DNA of 64,000 bases from Wuchereria bancrofti. Its lineage: Eukaryota > Nematoda > Chromadorea > Rhabditida > Onchocercidae. A model generated the notes under the pieces. That model did not search any database, was not told where the DNA came from, and saw only the letters and a program-made list of their open reading frames with translations. A program made the position numbers and the translations under genes. The DNA lies in assembly GCA_005281725.1 (NCBI GenBank), contig SSBO01000009.1, positions 6,510,303-6,574,302 on the forward strand, in the 5' to 3' direction. How positions within the stretch are numbered: position 1 is the stretch's first letter; every line of letters starts with the position of its first letter. Of this stretch, positions 31,880-43,712 are shown one piece after another.

Positions 31880-34320
31880 CGTCAAAATAGCCTGAAATTG
31901 TAATAAATAACTGTATCTTCTCGAAATAAGCAATAGCCCCATAAGAAGCAATAAAAACGAAATTAATAAATGAATAGAACGATTCGATGACTAGTATTAT
32001 GCACCGTTTCAGGTTACTCACAACTTTTTATTCACTGCAACATATATTCATTCCTTTATTGAACACTAGTCAGCGAATATATTTTGATAACCAATCAAAA
32101 CTTACATTTTCCTTATTTCATAATTAAAGCAAAAAGAAAAATAACAAAGTTCGAAGACTAAATTCACCATGAGTTTGCCTAGGGAATTAAAGCTAAAAAC
32201 TGCACCTCTATGCTGCACAATGTAGATTTGACAGCATTCTTAGGTAGAATGTTGGCGCTAATGGATAAGGTGTAGTAGATATGAGAAGATCAGGACATTC
32301 GCATGCTTGTTAAATTTATATCAACGACTTTTTGATTCAAATATATCTTTCTTTAATCTCATATAATTTCATGAAATATTGATGTTTTTCCCTGACTTCC
32401 AGTTTTTTATTTTAACAAATGCTATATATATAGTAACAAAAAAAAAAGTGCTAGAGGTGGTCAGCATAGCGGTACAAGTAAGAAAAGGATGAATACGTTG
32501 ATCTGCATAACATTTCAAATTTTGGTCAATTCATTTCTGGAAATTTCTGGGACGATCATCTTGAAAACACTTCTGAAATCCTAAATAACAGTTGGGTTTC
32601 CTTTGATTTAAGAATGCACTATCAGATGAAAGTCTTTATCTGTGGCGATCATTCGCGCACATCATCATTATAAGTACAATTTTAGTTCAGCTTGTCACTT
32701 TACTGAAGGAATTTTGAACAAAACAGAATACTTATAGATCTTCAGAAAAGTGCAAAGAGTAAAGTGAAGCTTTGAAGTTTCACGTAAGACAGAAGTATAT
32801 AAGTTTATCGATTGATACTTCTGACTGAATAACACAGTACTAATTTGCCAATCGAAAATAGTTTCGCTTGAAGATTTTGAGAGATCAATTATTCATAATA
32901 CTCCAACAGTAATCTGTCATAAGCTGGTCATTTTATCAGATCCGATAGCCATATACTGGTGTGCTAATAAAATGGAAGATTTCGACAAACTCAATCGGAA
33001 CAACCTAGCAACCTGTGAATATTAAATGGTTAAATTTTAAATAAATCAAATCATTGTAGATTGAATTATTTATGACTAAATTATACAAAATATTTTTTAA
33101 TTGATAATCTAATTACTAAATATTCAAAATGTACTCGCATTATGTAATCTTATGCTTTAGGTGATAAATATGACATACATAATTCAGGTCAAGAGATCAA
33201 AATCTACATATGACGTCCTGCCGAATAGATTGCGAATTATACCATAAGATCATAATAAAGGTCCTGAACTTGACCTTTGTATTCTTTCCACTGTTTAGAA
33301 TCGTACGATTCTTTAACGGTAATATACATCTGCATGTATTTTCTCATTCTTGTGCGAAGTATAAAATTTTTAATTGAACAAATTACCAGAAAAAGATTGT
33401 CATGACTCATTGAGGATTATCGGATCAGGAAACTGTTGCATAGTGGATATCGCACTCCGCTGGATTCATTTTCTTTCAAATAGATGACTACGCGATCGGT
33501 GTATCTGCTACGTATTCATCTCTTCTAATCACAGCGCACAGAATTTGCATTCCTGTAGAAAGTTTAATACACGTAATAATGGGTTCAGAGTTACAGCTAC
33601 AGTACTACTACGTGACCTGTACACGTGACCATCCGTCTCAATAGTTAATACATCCAATCTGATTGATATCGCGGAAAATATGCAGGACGTGAGAGGAAAT
33701 ACGAAAAGATAAGAAATGAGGATGAGAACGGTATTGGAATCAAGAGAGGCAGGCTGATAAGGTCGGTAAGAACTATCCAAATGCATTTGGCGAAAGATTG
33801 AAGGAAAAAGAAAATAGCGAGACAGCGAGGCAATAGTGCAAAAGATTGTTAAAATTTGTATTTGCACGATGTGAGATACATGTAGTCTCGTTCCGGTGGT
33901 AAATGTCAGCTAAGGATTTCTTGTCCAAAACATTGGGGACGTGCGGTTTCATCAGTGGTCTTCCGGTAGTCCGCTTCTTCACACGTTTAATATATTTTTT
34001 CTTCGTGGATTTTTGTAGTATAAGTTGACAAGTTTTACTGTGAACATTACTGATTCTCAAGAAAAGTTTTTTATGAGTTCATTCATTCGTTTTTTGATAT
34101 TCGAATTTGGAACATTCGTGAGTGTTATTACTTCATCTTAGGTCAAAATAGAGAATTTCAAATATATGATTCCAAACTATATCGAAATTCATGTTGCTTT
34201 ATGCGAACTGTTCGAGTTGTAATGATAAATGATGGTGAATTATTTGAGATCATAAGACCGGGTCGCAGTGTTGTTCCATTATATTCATTATTTAATATAG
34301 GAGATTGTTTGCGAAGAAAA
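31880..34320. other. intergenic, two competing small ORFs near 33.8-34.06 kb
   Basis: Mostly featureless AT-rich DNA. At 33880-34060 the sequence is richer in G+C and open on both strands. The minus strand encodes a basic segment (KSTKKKYIKRVKKRTTGRPL then MKPHVPNVLDKKSLADIYH). The plus strand encodes a 41-codon ORF beginning MSAKDFLSKTLGTCGF that ends in a hydrophobic run. Neither is recognised. From about 34054 to 34329 the plus strand is also open in frame with the first exon of cul-5. The minus-strand frame at 33529-33867 has no domain support. Confidence 0.4.
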
Positions 34321-37300
34321 ATGCTACGAGTAAGTTTTTTTTAATTTCACTTCAAAATTTCGCTATTTGGATTCCAGAAGTTTCGAATAAAATGCTAGCT
34401 AATGTTTCTACTTTCTATTCTAAGACATATCTTCCAAAAGTAATAATGGACAGATGCATAACGCAATAAATCATGAATGCGAAGAATTTAATATTTGGAT
34501 TGAAGACTCTGCTCATTGTAATAAAACGGTCATCCTTCAAGATAAACAGTAGTTAAATACTTGTTGAGTCACTTGTACGGACGAAACTGTAGTTAATTCG
34601 TGCTGCTAACACCTTTTTATGAAGAAAATATTTCTTTTGTGTCTTTCAGTAAAAATTCAATGCACTATTTTCTCAGGGTCCGGCTAATCCAGTCGATTTT
34701 GATAAAGAATGGACAGAAGCAAAGAGTACTGTGATATCATTGCTTAATCAAAGGGTATGATTTCCAAATTATAATTAGTGGGGAATTAATTTCATTCTGT
34801 CTTGTCCTTTTTTATATCATTGGAGAAATGAAAACTGCTTCAAATCAGTAAAGTTTTGTTTATAGATACAGCAGCTTTAATTTCTGCCATCTGTATTCGT
34901 GATTATGCAACTAGACAAAATGTTCATTTCAAAATATTAATATCTGAACTACCAGTTAGCTTCAACTTAACGACTTATTGAATGAAAATGTCGATTTCGA
35001 AGGGAAAAAATGAAAAAACTTACCATTGTGTTTACCAGTTTCCTCAGATTTTCGGTTATTGATGGCATTTAGCTGCATCTAGCTGCTAACTCCAAGTGCT
35101 GTGCTATGAAAAGGTCCTGTAGAACAGTTTCATGAAAATCCATGATAAAAATTAAGCGAATAGCCGATTGGTTATTATGGTTATATTAGTCTTTTATATA
35201 TTATTTGCCTCTGTAATATATAAACTGTATGCTCTCAGCAGGTCATTTTCCCACCCTTCAGTCAGTCATCACTGTTTCATTTCTATGCAGTCAGTGTCTA
35301 CATATTCAGGGTGTAAGTAAAGTACAGTGGCAGGAATTATTCGCCATCGTTTATCGTATATGTACATGGATTGAAGACGGCGGTGATATGGTTCGCAAAG
35401 AATTAGAAGCGGAAGTACATCGTTATATCGTCGCCGCTGAAAGAGTAATCTATTCACAGATTATAAAAATTTGGAGGAAAAAACTCGAAATTTTAATTTA
35501 CAAAATATTTAGTAATTAAATAACTTCTTTATAATACAAACAGTAAATGAGCGAAACAATGGATATTTTTCTTGCAGCGTATAATGCAACACGAAGAAGA
35601 AAATGCAATTTTAAGGGTCTATATCTCAGAGTGGGCAAAATTCTACACACAAACTAAGTATCTTCCAAAGCCTTTTTCCTATATTTCCGAACAAAAAAAT
35701 TTGATATTGAAACCAGAAAATTCCATGAGAGAAGCCAACTTTGTGGTTTCATCGGTATGTCAGTTTCTTGTGCAGAAGTTAGATCTCTTACTATGATCTA
35801 AACTAAATTTGACATTAGCTTTAGTTGCTTATTCATCTTTGATGGATTTTAATTAATTCAATAAATCTTCCGAAGAGGTAGTATTTTTCTTTTTGTGATT
35901 TTTTCAAAATCTCCTGTGCGTTTTGGTCTATATAGAATAAAAAGGAGTAGTAATTTCATTTTTAATTGACAATACTTTGTTGGGATTACTTAGTGACAAA
36001 AATAAAAAAAATTCTGGTCACTGATTCAGCATTCTAGCTCAACAATCATTTTCATTACTTTTAATTCATAATCTTCTGTGTAAGTAGATGACACTTTTTG
36101 TTAGGTGGTTATAATTTGAAAATGCCATATATACATGAAAGTTGAATACGAAAAGCTCTAACTTGCTAAAATAAGCACACATCTTCGTGATTAGCTCTGT
36201 GAACTTTTCTGTTGTATCCGTTCCATCTAGTTATATATCGCAGTAACAATGTAGATCTTGTGGTATTTGAATATCATTCATTTTTTATTTCATATTATGT
36301 TGAATGACTGGGGTAAAACGATTTTCGCGACTATAAAGCATAAGCTGCAAAGTGCAGCAATGCGTCTAGTTGAATTGGAACGAAATGGTGAAGCTTTTGA
36401 TCCTCAACTCGTTATTGGTGTTCGACAATCATACGGTGATCACACTCTTTTATCTTTTTATTTGATAGTAATAATTTTTCGTAGTCATCTCTTTCATAGC
36501 AATTGTACCAATAGGTTATCGATGATTATCGCATTATATTATGTAGGTTGACAATTTCAGTATCACTGAACCTTAGTACTGAAGATAATTTGGCTATATA
36601 CAAGGATAATTTTGAACGAGCTTACGTCGATGATACAGAGAGATTTTATAAGTTTCGTGCTCCTCAGGTACTGTTTTATGGTTCATTTTTTTGAATTTTG
36701 CTACCTTTAAAGAGCACAAACTAATAAAATTGAAATAAGGGATGACTGGATTGCTAACTTTTTTCACTACAAAAGGTTTTGGCTTCGGAAGGTGTACAAA
36801 GTTATATGATGTATGCTGATACAAAACTGGTTGAAGAAGAAGCTCGTGGAAGGCGTTATTTGGAAAACACGGCGGATTCTGTAAAGAAGGTTTGCGATCT
36901 GCATGCGGCTATTCATTCTTTTCTTTGTTTCTATAACTGAATAAATTTTATTCCTGATTTTTTATGTCTTTTAAACACTTTTTAATCATGTCGGCTACTT
37001 AGCTGGTGGAACGATGCGTTAAAGTGCTTGTTGTTCAATTTCAAGAGCAAATTCTAGCCGAATGTCCGACGCTTATCAGTGAACGACAAATTGAGAGTAA
37101 GGTTTACTGTTATATTGGAACCTCACCGGTGGTACTGGAAAGAAGACTTGCGATCTGCATGTGGCTATTCATTCTGTCCTTTGTTTGTTCAGCTGAATAA
37201 ATTTTATTCTTAGGTTTTTATGTCTTTAATACTAATCGATTCATACAGTGGTCTTAACTCGAGTTTGATGGAATATTACAGTTTGCAGAATATAGTTTCA

Positions 37301-40300
37301 TTCATCTTACTTCTTGGAAAATTTTTTTTTTTTGTATGATATCCCTGAGAAGTTCATTTGCTGAACATGGTTTACTGCTGTTCATTTATCTTTTAATTCA
37401 CACTTGGACATCCGAACTTGTTTTAAAATGTTTTATTCATTCGATATTGATCCACAGATTTGCTTTCTAGAGTTGAGAATATTGTATCGGTTAATAAATC
37501 GAACATCAGATGGTATTGACACTGTCCTGAAGTTTTTGGATATGTTTATCAGAACTGAAGCTCTGAACGATATGAGAGCAAACGCAAACACTATAACTAC
37601 AGTTTGTTTTCTGATAGTTCGTTCTTCCTGTTATTACTTAAAGTTTTAAAGGGTTATAATTTTAAATTGTATATTCATGGGAATTTCTGTATTTTCTCAA
37701 ATTTACAAAAATTTACAACATTCCTTTATTTCAGGATCCTGAAAAATATGTGGAACAGTTGTTAACGATGTTTTCGAAATTCAGCCTCTTTGTTGCAGAT
37801 GCATTTTATGGTGATGCACGTTTTTTGACGACACGAGATAAGGCTTTTCAGGATGTTGTGAACGATACTTGCATTTTTAAGATGGAAATTATAAGTTCTA
37901 AAGGAAAATGGTCTGTTTTTTTCTCTTTTTATGAAAGAATTTTGTTATTTTCATCTTTGCAGACATGTTAAGCAATTTATTCAAGCTTGCAAATCGAAAC
38001 CATTTCAGTATTTGGAATTTGCTGCTGTACTTGCATCATCTTAATGTTTTAATAATTTTGGGAGACCCAATAATTTTATTAATTGTCCCTCTCTTTCATG
38101 CTTTTTCGTTATACAATTTTTGTTTAAGAACTTAAATTTTCCTTGTTTCATTGCTATTATTTTTCCTTTTGTTTCAGTTATTATCTGTGAAGCAGTTCTA
38201 CACTTTTTAACTTTTAAGAATTCTGAGAATTTCACAAATTTTTTTAGTGCTGATCGGATACAAGCAGAATCGAGATGCCCTGAATTACTTGCGAATTTCA
38301 CAGATCTCATTTTGAGGAAAACCAGTCTTTCAAAACGTCTGTCTTCTGAAGAAATTGATGCTAAATTAAATGATGTGGTATTATTTCTTTGTTACTTTTT
38401 CCCAGGAGGAAAATCTGCAAATTATTTTCGTTTCCTGTAAATTGATTAACCCCTTTACAGCTGCTAATATTGAAATATGTGCAAAATAAGGATGTTTTTA
38501 TGCGATTTTACAAAACACATCTTACTCGGCGATTAATACTTGAATTAAGTGCGGATCAAGAAAAAGAGGAACAAATGATTACAAGGTTCTGCTGTTTAAA
38601 TCTCTGTTGCAAATATCTAATTTTTATATGCGCTATGTGTTACTTCCTATCTGCTTCTAAAAGTTGTCATTTTTTGATTAGGCATGATCATTAGTGTTAT
38701 CTAACGCATGAAAAAGAAGCAAAATTGTTTGCCTGACCAGTGATTAATAGTGTTAGTTAAATTAATAAATTGATCAATGACATTAATTTTGCAGAATGAG
38801 AGAAGTCGGGATGCCGGCTGATTTTGTAACAAAATTATTCCGCATGCTGCAAGATATTGAAGTGAATAAGGATTTGAATAGCGTTTTCAAAAGTTCGATT
38901 GCATCAAATAACAATTGCATTGCGGGTAATAATTTCTGATGTCGATATATTTTACTTGATTTATGTAAAATTTAGTTTTTTAGTGATGACTACAGCACAA
39001 TTCGTGCTGATAGACATAAAAAAATTCTCATGTTCAGAAAAATATAACAGCATATGTTGAAATGTAGAATGAAGCTTGAAATTTCTGGGAAATCATTCTT
39101 CATTTAGTTGACTGATTAGTCAAGTTTATTATTCGTCCCATTAATTCTAATTTTAGAAACTTTTAAATTTGTAAATGTAGATTCAATCTCAATTAAAATT
39201 TTGAACGCTGGCGCGTGGTCACGTGGTGCAGCTGATCGTACTCAAGTTCAGATGCCTCGTGAGTTGGAAGATTTTATTCCTGAAGTGGAGGATTTCTATC
39301 GCAAACAACATTCAGGACGGAAATTGCAATGGCATCATCATTGGTCGCATGGAACGGTATTTTATTCATTAGTTTCTCGGATTTTCTGAATATTTTTCGT
39401 GTATAACTAATAATACATATTTAAAATACCAACTTCGACTTTTTTAAAGGTAATTTTTACAAATAAGATGGGAAAGTTTGATTTGGACGTCACTACTTTG
39501 CAACTTTCCGTGCTGTATTGCTGGAATGACCGTCCACATGAGCAGCTTTCTTTCGAATGTCTGCGCACTGCTACTCAGCTCTCTGCTCCGGAACTTGTGA
39601 GGACATTATATGTAAGTCTTTCGCGATTTTTTGACAGAAAATCTGATTTAAGTCTATGCATATTACATATGAAATCCTGTTACTGAAACCAAGTGTTGAT
39701 TTATCCTGAATCGATTCACTTGAAAATGCTTTGCTTTGCAGTCTCTTGTGGCATTCCCAAAAATGCGATATCAAGTGCTTTGTACAAATTGCTCAACTTT
39801 GAACTCACGTGACTTCAATGATTCAACGTTATTTTGGATTAACCAACAATTTACAGTCATTAAAGTAGGTATCAATTATATATTAGTAATTAAGTGTTTG
39901 AGAAGAAACCTAGGGGCTCATTTTTCTGGGTATCATTGGTGCGAAAACTACTTTGTCTCTTATTCTTGGAACGATCGAGGTTGAATATTCTTTCATGCTT
40001 ATTTCGAAATCGAAATGGGTTAATTTCATATTCATTTCCATTTTTTTATAATCTTATCATCTTCCATCGAAATTACTCGAAACTTTAATGTCATATTAGT
40101 TTGCTGTATTTGACTACTCAATATTTATAACCAATTCAGACGCTTCCATCTTCCCTTATTTCCTCCACCATTATGATGAGCTATATGCCTAGTTTTTACC
40201 ATACATTTCTGTTTGCATTATAATATTTTTTCTCATTTTTACATAATTTTTATTAAAAAAGAAGAGATGGAAGAATGTAATTTGCAGAATGGTAGGGAGC

Positions 40301-40916
40301 AGAACCGTGGTCGAATAAATTTAATTGGTCGTTTGCAATTGTCAGTGAAAACAAATGTACAAGAAGAGCATGACGACATCATTGCCTTACGTATTTTACG
40401 TGTACAAGAAGCTATCGTTAAAGTACGGTTTGAAAATGTTTTATAAAATGTTATGTCGATGCCTCTTCGTTGCATTTGCTTATATTTTGCTGTACAATTT
40501 ATTTAATATGATTTAGTTTTTACGAAATACCAATGTGTTTATTTGATTTTGTTGTCACGAAAGTTAATTATGCTTTCTAATAGGTTATGAAAGTTCGTAA
40601 GCGTTGTCAAAGTGCGCAACTACAAACCGAATTGATCCAATTATTGAAGCATATGTTTTTGCCGCCGAAAAAAATGATAAAAGAACAGGTGATTGCTCAG
40701 GATTTCTTATTACAATTCAGTAGCAGCGATCTTCATTTATAAAAAAGTTAAAAGGTGTGGTGATTGCCTTCCAGAGATTTCTGAAAGATGGCTAACCATA
40801 ATTACTTCCAGATTTATGTCGAGTATAAAAGACATTTTTAGATAGAGTGGTTAATCGAAAATGGCTTTATTGCTCGCGATTCAAACGATCTAAACGTTTT
40901 CTTGTATGTAACATGA
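34321..40916 (+). CDS. cul-5: cullin-5
   Basis: Scaffold of the CUL5-RING ubiquitin ligase. The N-terminal repeats bind elongin/SOCS-box receptors and the C-terminal domain binds RBX2. Exons: 34321-34329, 34677-34754, 35310-35444, 35578-35754, 36297-36435, 36561-36667, 36776-36889, 37003-37096, 37471-37601, 37735-37910, 38248-38377, 38461-38585, 38795-38925, 39181-39356, 39450-39611, 39742-39864, 40288-40422, 40584-40688, 40842-40916. Phases close to 773 aa (human CUL5 has 780). CUL5-specific stretches include LVIGVRQSY, YVQNKDVFMRFYKTHLTRRL, KILNAGAWSR, EVEDFYRKQHSGRKLQWHH and RGRINLIGRLQL. The neddylation site is Lys717 in VMKVRKR, followed by the winged-helix end FLPPKKMIKEQIEWLI. Exon 5 has no AG directly before 36297; the nearest (36252-36254) would add 14 hydrophobic residues. 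Exon 1 codes only Met-Leu-Arg. The frame is open upstream with ATGs at 34201 and 34222, so a 40-residue N-terminal extension is possible. Confidence 0.94.
36854..36974 (+). repeat. exon 7/intron 7 segment of cul-5 duplicated into intron 8 (source copy)
   Basis: The last 36 nt of exon 7 plus about 85 nt of intron 7 recur at 37109-37230. The best-conserved core is TGCGATCTGCATG followed by GGCTATTCATTCT and CTGAATAAATTTTATTC. Confidence 0.8.
37109..37230 (+). repeat. duplicated exon 7/intron 7 segment, donor site lost
   Basis: Degenerate copy of 36854-36974 placed inside intron 8, after exon 8. The exon-derived part has diverged, and the splice donor GT (36890-36891 in the source) reads AC at 37146-37147, so it cannot act as a second exon 7. 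Confidence 0.75.
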
Positions 40917-43627
40917 TTATGACAGTTCATCAGTAAGCTGTGTGTTTTATTTATTGAAAGTTAAAATATGGTTATTTGGTGTAATGTATATTAGACATTT
41001 TTGTCGATGTTGTTGTGGAAATATTATTGCCTTGTTTATAGATTAGGAATGTTTATAATTTCTACAGTCTTATACAGTCGTAAAATTTTTGTCAGAATGG
41101 AAGTCTTTTCCATTTGCTTCTTCCGTCTTATAATTATTTACTATGTTGCCTTCAATAATAGAATAAAACTTATTTGAAGTATAATTTGTGCTCAATACTG
41201 GTTGTAACGGGTAGATTTATGAGTTTCTTTCTTGTCTTTTTTTACATGAGAATAGAAGCTGTTTTGGATTATGAATTTTTTCGACAGATGTACAAACTGT
41301 GGAACGCGAGGATTTGTTCTGATCTTTGCATTCCCCTTGCCATCATTTCTCCCCTTTTCCAGTTTCTTTGACTTCCGAAGTCATGATTTGCTCGATATTT
41401 TAGTAATTTGAAAAAGTTGGGTATTCATATATTTTTTTACAGAGCAAACTGCCCAACAGTTAAGTAGCCGAGATTGTGTATTCAAAATTAGTTTCTTGTT
41501 TCTTGGAATTTTATATAAATATATATTAAAAACAGTGTTTTTGCAACATCGGACATATCTAAAGAATAGTCAAGAGATGAATTCGTAAGGAAGGGATATA
41601 GGATAAATAAGTAGATTGAGCTACTGTAATATTTTCTCTAGAAATATTGCATTGGATAATCTGGACAGGTTGCAATATAATCATTTGGTGATTGCGAACG
41701 CTGTAATCATTTGAATCACTTGCTTTCACTTGTGGTTTTCTATTAAATGATCCATTAGTTGCATCATTCTCTTAGTTAAGTCTGCAAATTACAGCTTTTT
41801 AATTGCATTTGAGTCTTATCTATTCAGATATTCTTCAGTTGCTTCCTTTATTATCTTTAATTTCATCTGAAAGTTGTATCTAGTACTGATCATTTTTGCA
41901 TTTATTAAAGTTGTTGAAGCTGTTAGTTTGCTTTTTCTTTTCGTATCGATGAAAAATATGCATCGAGCTTTTGTGAATAAAAGATTGGCTTCAGAAAATG
42001 TCTTGTATGACACGAAAAGGAGAAAAAATTTTAATTTTGTTTCAATAGGGTAACCAATTGAGGAACTTATTTTCTTCTTTATTTACTTCTTTTTTGTGTT
42101 TTTAAATTTAGCAGAAAATCCAGTTTGAGAAAGAATTTCTTTTTTAATATTATATAGTGCAGTGTGTCCTATTGACTCATACGGAACAAAAATGAATTAA
42201 AATAGATGAAAAAAGTGATGGTAGCACAACTGGTGTCATTACAGTTCATCTGTGCTCAATTGTAATTGTCATTGCTATTGCTACAGCTGCCATTGTTAAT
42301 GCTTCTAAATGTGATGAGTGTTGTCGATCATTAGGATGCTTCAGCGATTGAGGAAGGGGAACCCGAGGATTTGGGTAAATTATCTGCATCGTGTGCAGGC
42401 AATTTACTGCACTATTCTTTCATCTGCTCTCTCCTCCATTTAGTTTTTGCTGAAAAGTTTTTAAGTAAATTTTCAAAGTTAAGGTCAATATTTTAGCAGT
42501 TTTATTTGAAAACATAGAATCTGTAAATTAAACTTCTTGCTTCCATCACTTTTCACCATTAAAGTGTTTACATATTTTAATTCTTAGATTTATAATTTTT
42601 GACATTCTAGAGGATCGATCACTCAATACGCTTTGATGCTTTGCAGCCGATAAACAATTCCATTTGGATTATCTATTTTTTGAAATTACGGATGTTTTTC
42701 TTTTAAAATTTTTATATCATAGTTATAATGTATTTTTGTTTTGTGGTAACAAAAAAAGCTTCAGTCTTTCCTGTTTATTATTTATTTTCCATATTTGGTG
42801 CCATTTGAAATTTATCATGATTTTCACTTTCTGTTATCAGTTATTAGGAAAATATTGGACAAAGGAGTTATGAAATTCTTATTCTAAGTAGAGGGTAAAA
42901 TCCGTAAAAATGCATATTGATGACATAAAAGAATTAAGAGTACTTAGTTTTATTCTCTGACAATTTCTGGATTGAAAGATCTTAATTTTGGATTTAACAG
43001 TTCAATCTGTAAGCAGATTGTTCAAACATTTGGCTGGTTTACTAGCTAGGATAGTTTCTTACAAATTAGCTAATGGTTTGTTTGCAGTAGTTTCACCATA
43101 TAAACATATAAGTTTCACCATATAAGACGCCATATAATTTTATGTACTCCCATGTGAGGATTCCTAAGGACTCCTACAAGATTTTGTGAAGCAGTCTGGT
43201 TCATTTAATTTTATAATTCGTTAATTATTGCAGATAAAGAGGAACAGAAAAGACTTAGATAAAGTTATTCAACAAAGACCTTTAAAAAAATTCAACATAA
43301 TATTTTCACGAAAGTAAGAAATCTGAGTAGATAGTAAATGAATGAAGTTCCACATTAGCAAGTAAAACTAATCATTGTTAATATCGATCATAGGTTGTTG
43401 TAGTTTTACTGAATTACAAAATATTTTACTTTAATGAACATCTGCTTATACCCTTAAATATTTTATCTACCTTTATGCATATTTTACCTTACTTTTTGGA
43501 TACAACTTTTTAACGCGTATGTTAATTGTAGTCTTGCCACTGAGTACCTTACAAAGATATATCATCTTTCACAGTTTACTTAAATTCGTTAATTCTTTAC
43601 ATAAATTGTTTGGTCACTCCGATATGA

Positions 43628-43712
43628 ATTTTGATTTCATCCTAACTCACTTTCTGAGAGATAAGTAATAGCAAAAAGCTGGCAGAAAGTGAATTAGTAT
43701 GAAACTAAAAAT
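43628..43712. ncRNA. long imperfect hairpin, candidate pre-miRNA or MITE remnant
   Basis: The arm at 43628-43656 (ending AACTCACTTTCTG) pairs with 43683-43712 (starting CAGAAAGTGAATT) over about 29 positions with four or so mismatches and one bulge, around a 26-nt loop. The size suits a microRNA precursor. The near-perfect arms and AT-rich ends also suit a decayed foldback element. I do not recognise the sequence. Confidence 0.4.

Noticed and set aside
33529..33867. 112-codon minus-strand open frame
   Set aside because: Overlaps another open frame on the same strand, has no recognisable motif, and composition does not favour one frame.
37963..38044. Possible alternative last exon in cul-5 intron 10 (core QFIQACKSKPFQYLEF)
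   Set aside because: A good acceptor precedes it, but joining it to exon 10 gives an immediate TGA, so the attractive frame cannot be reached.
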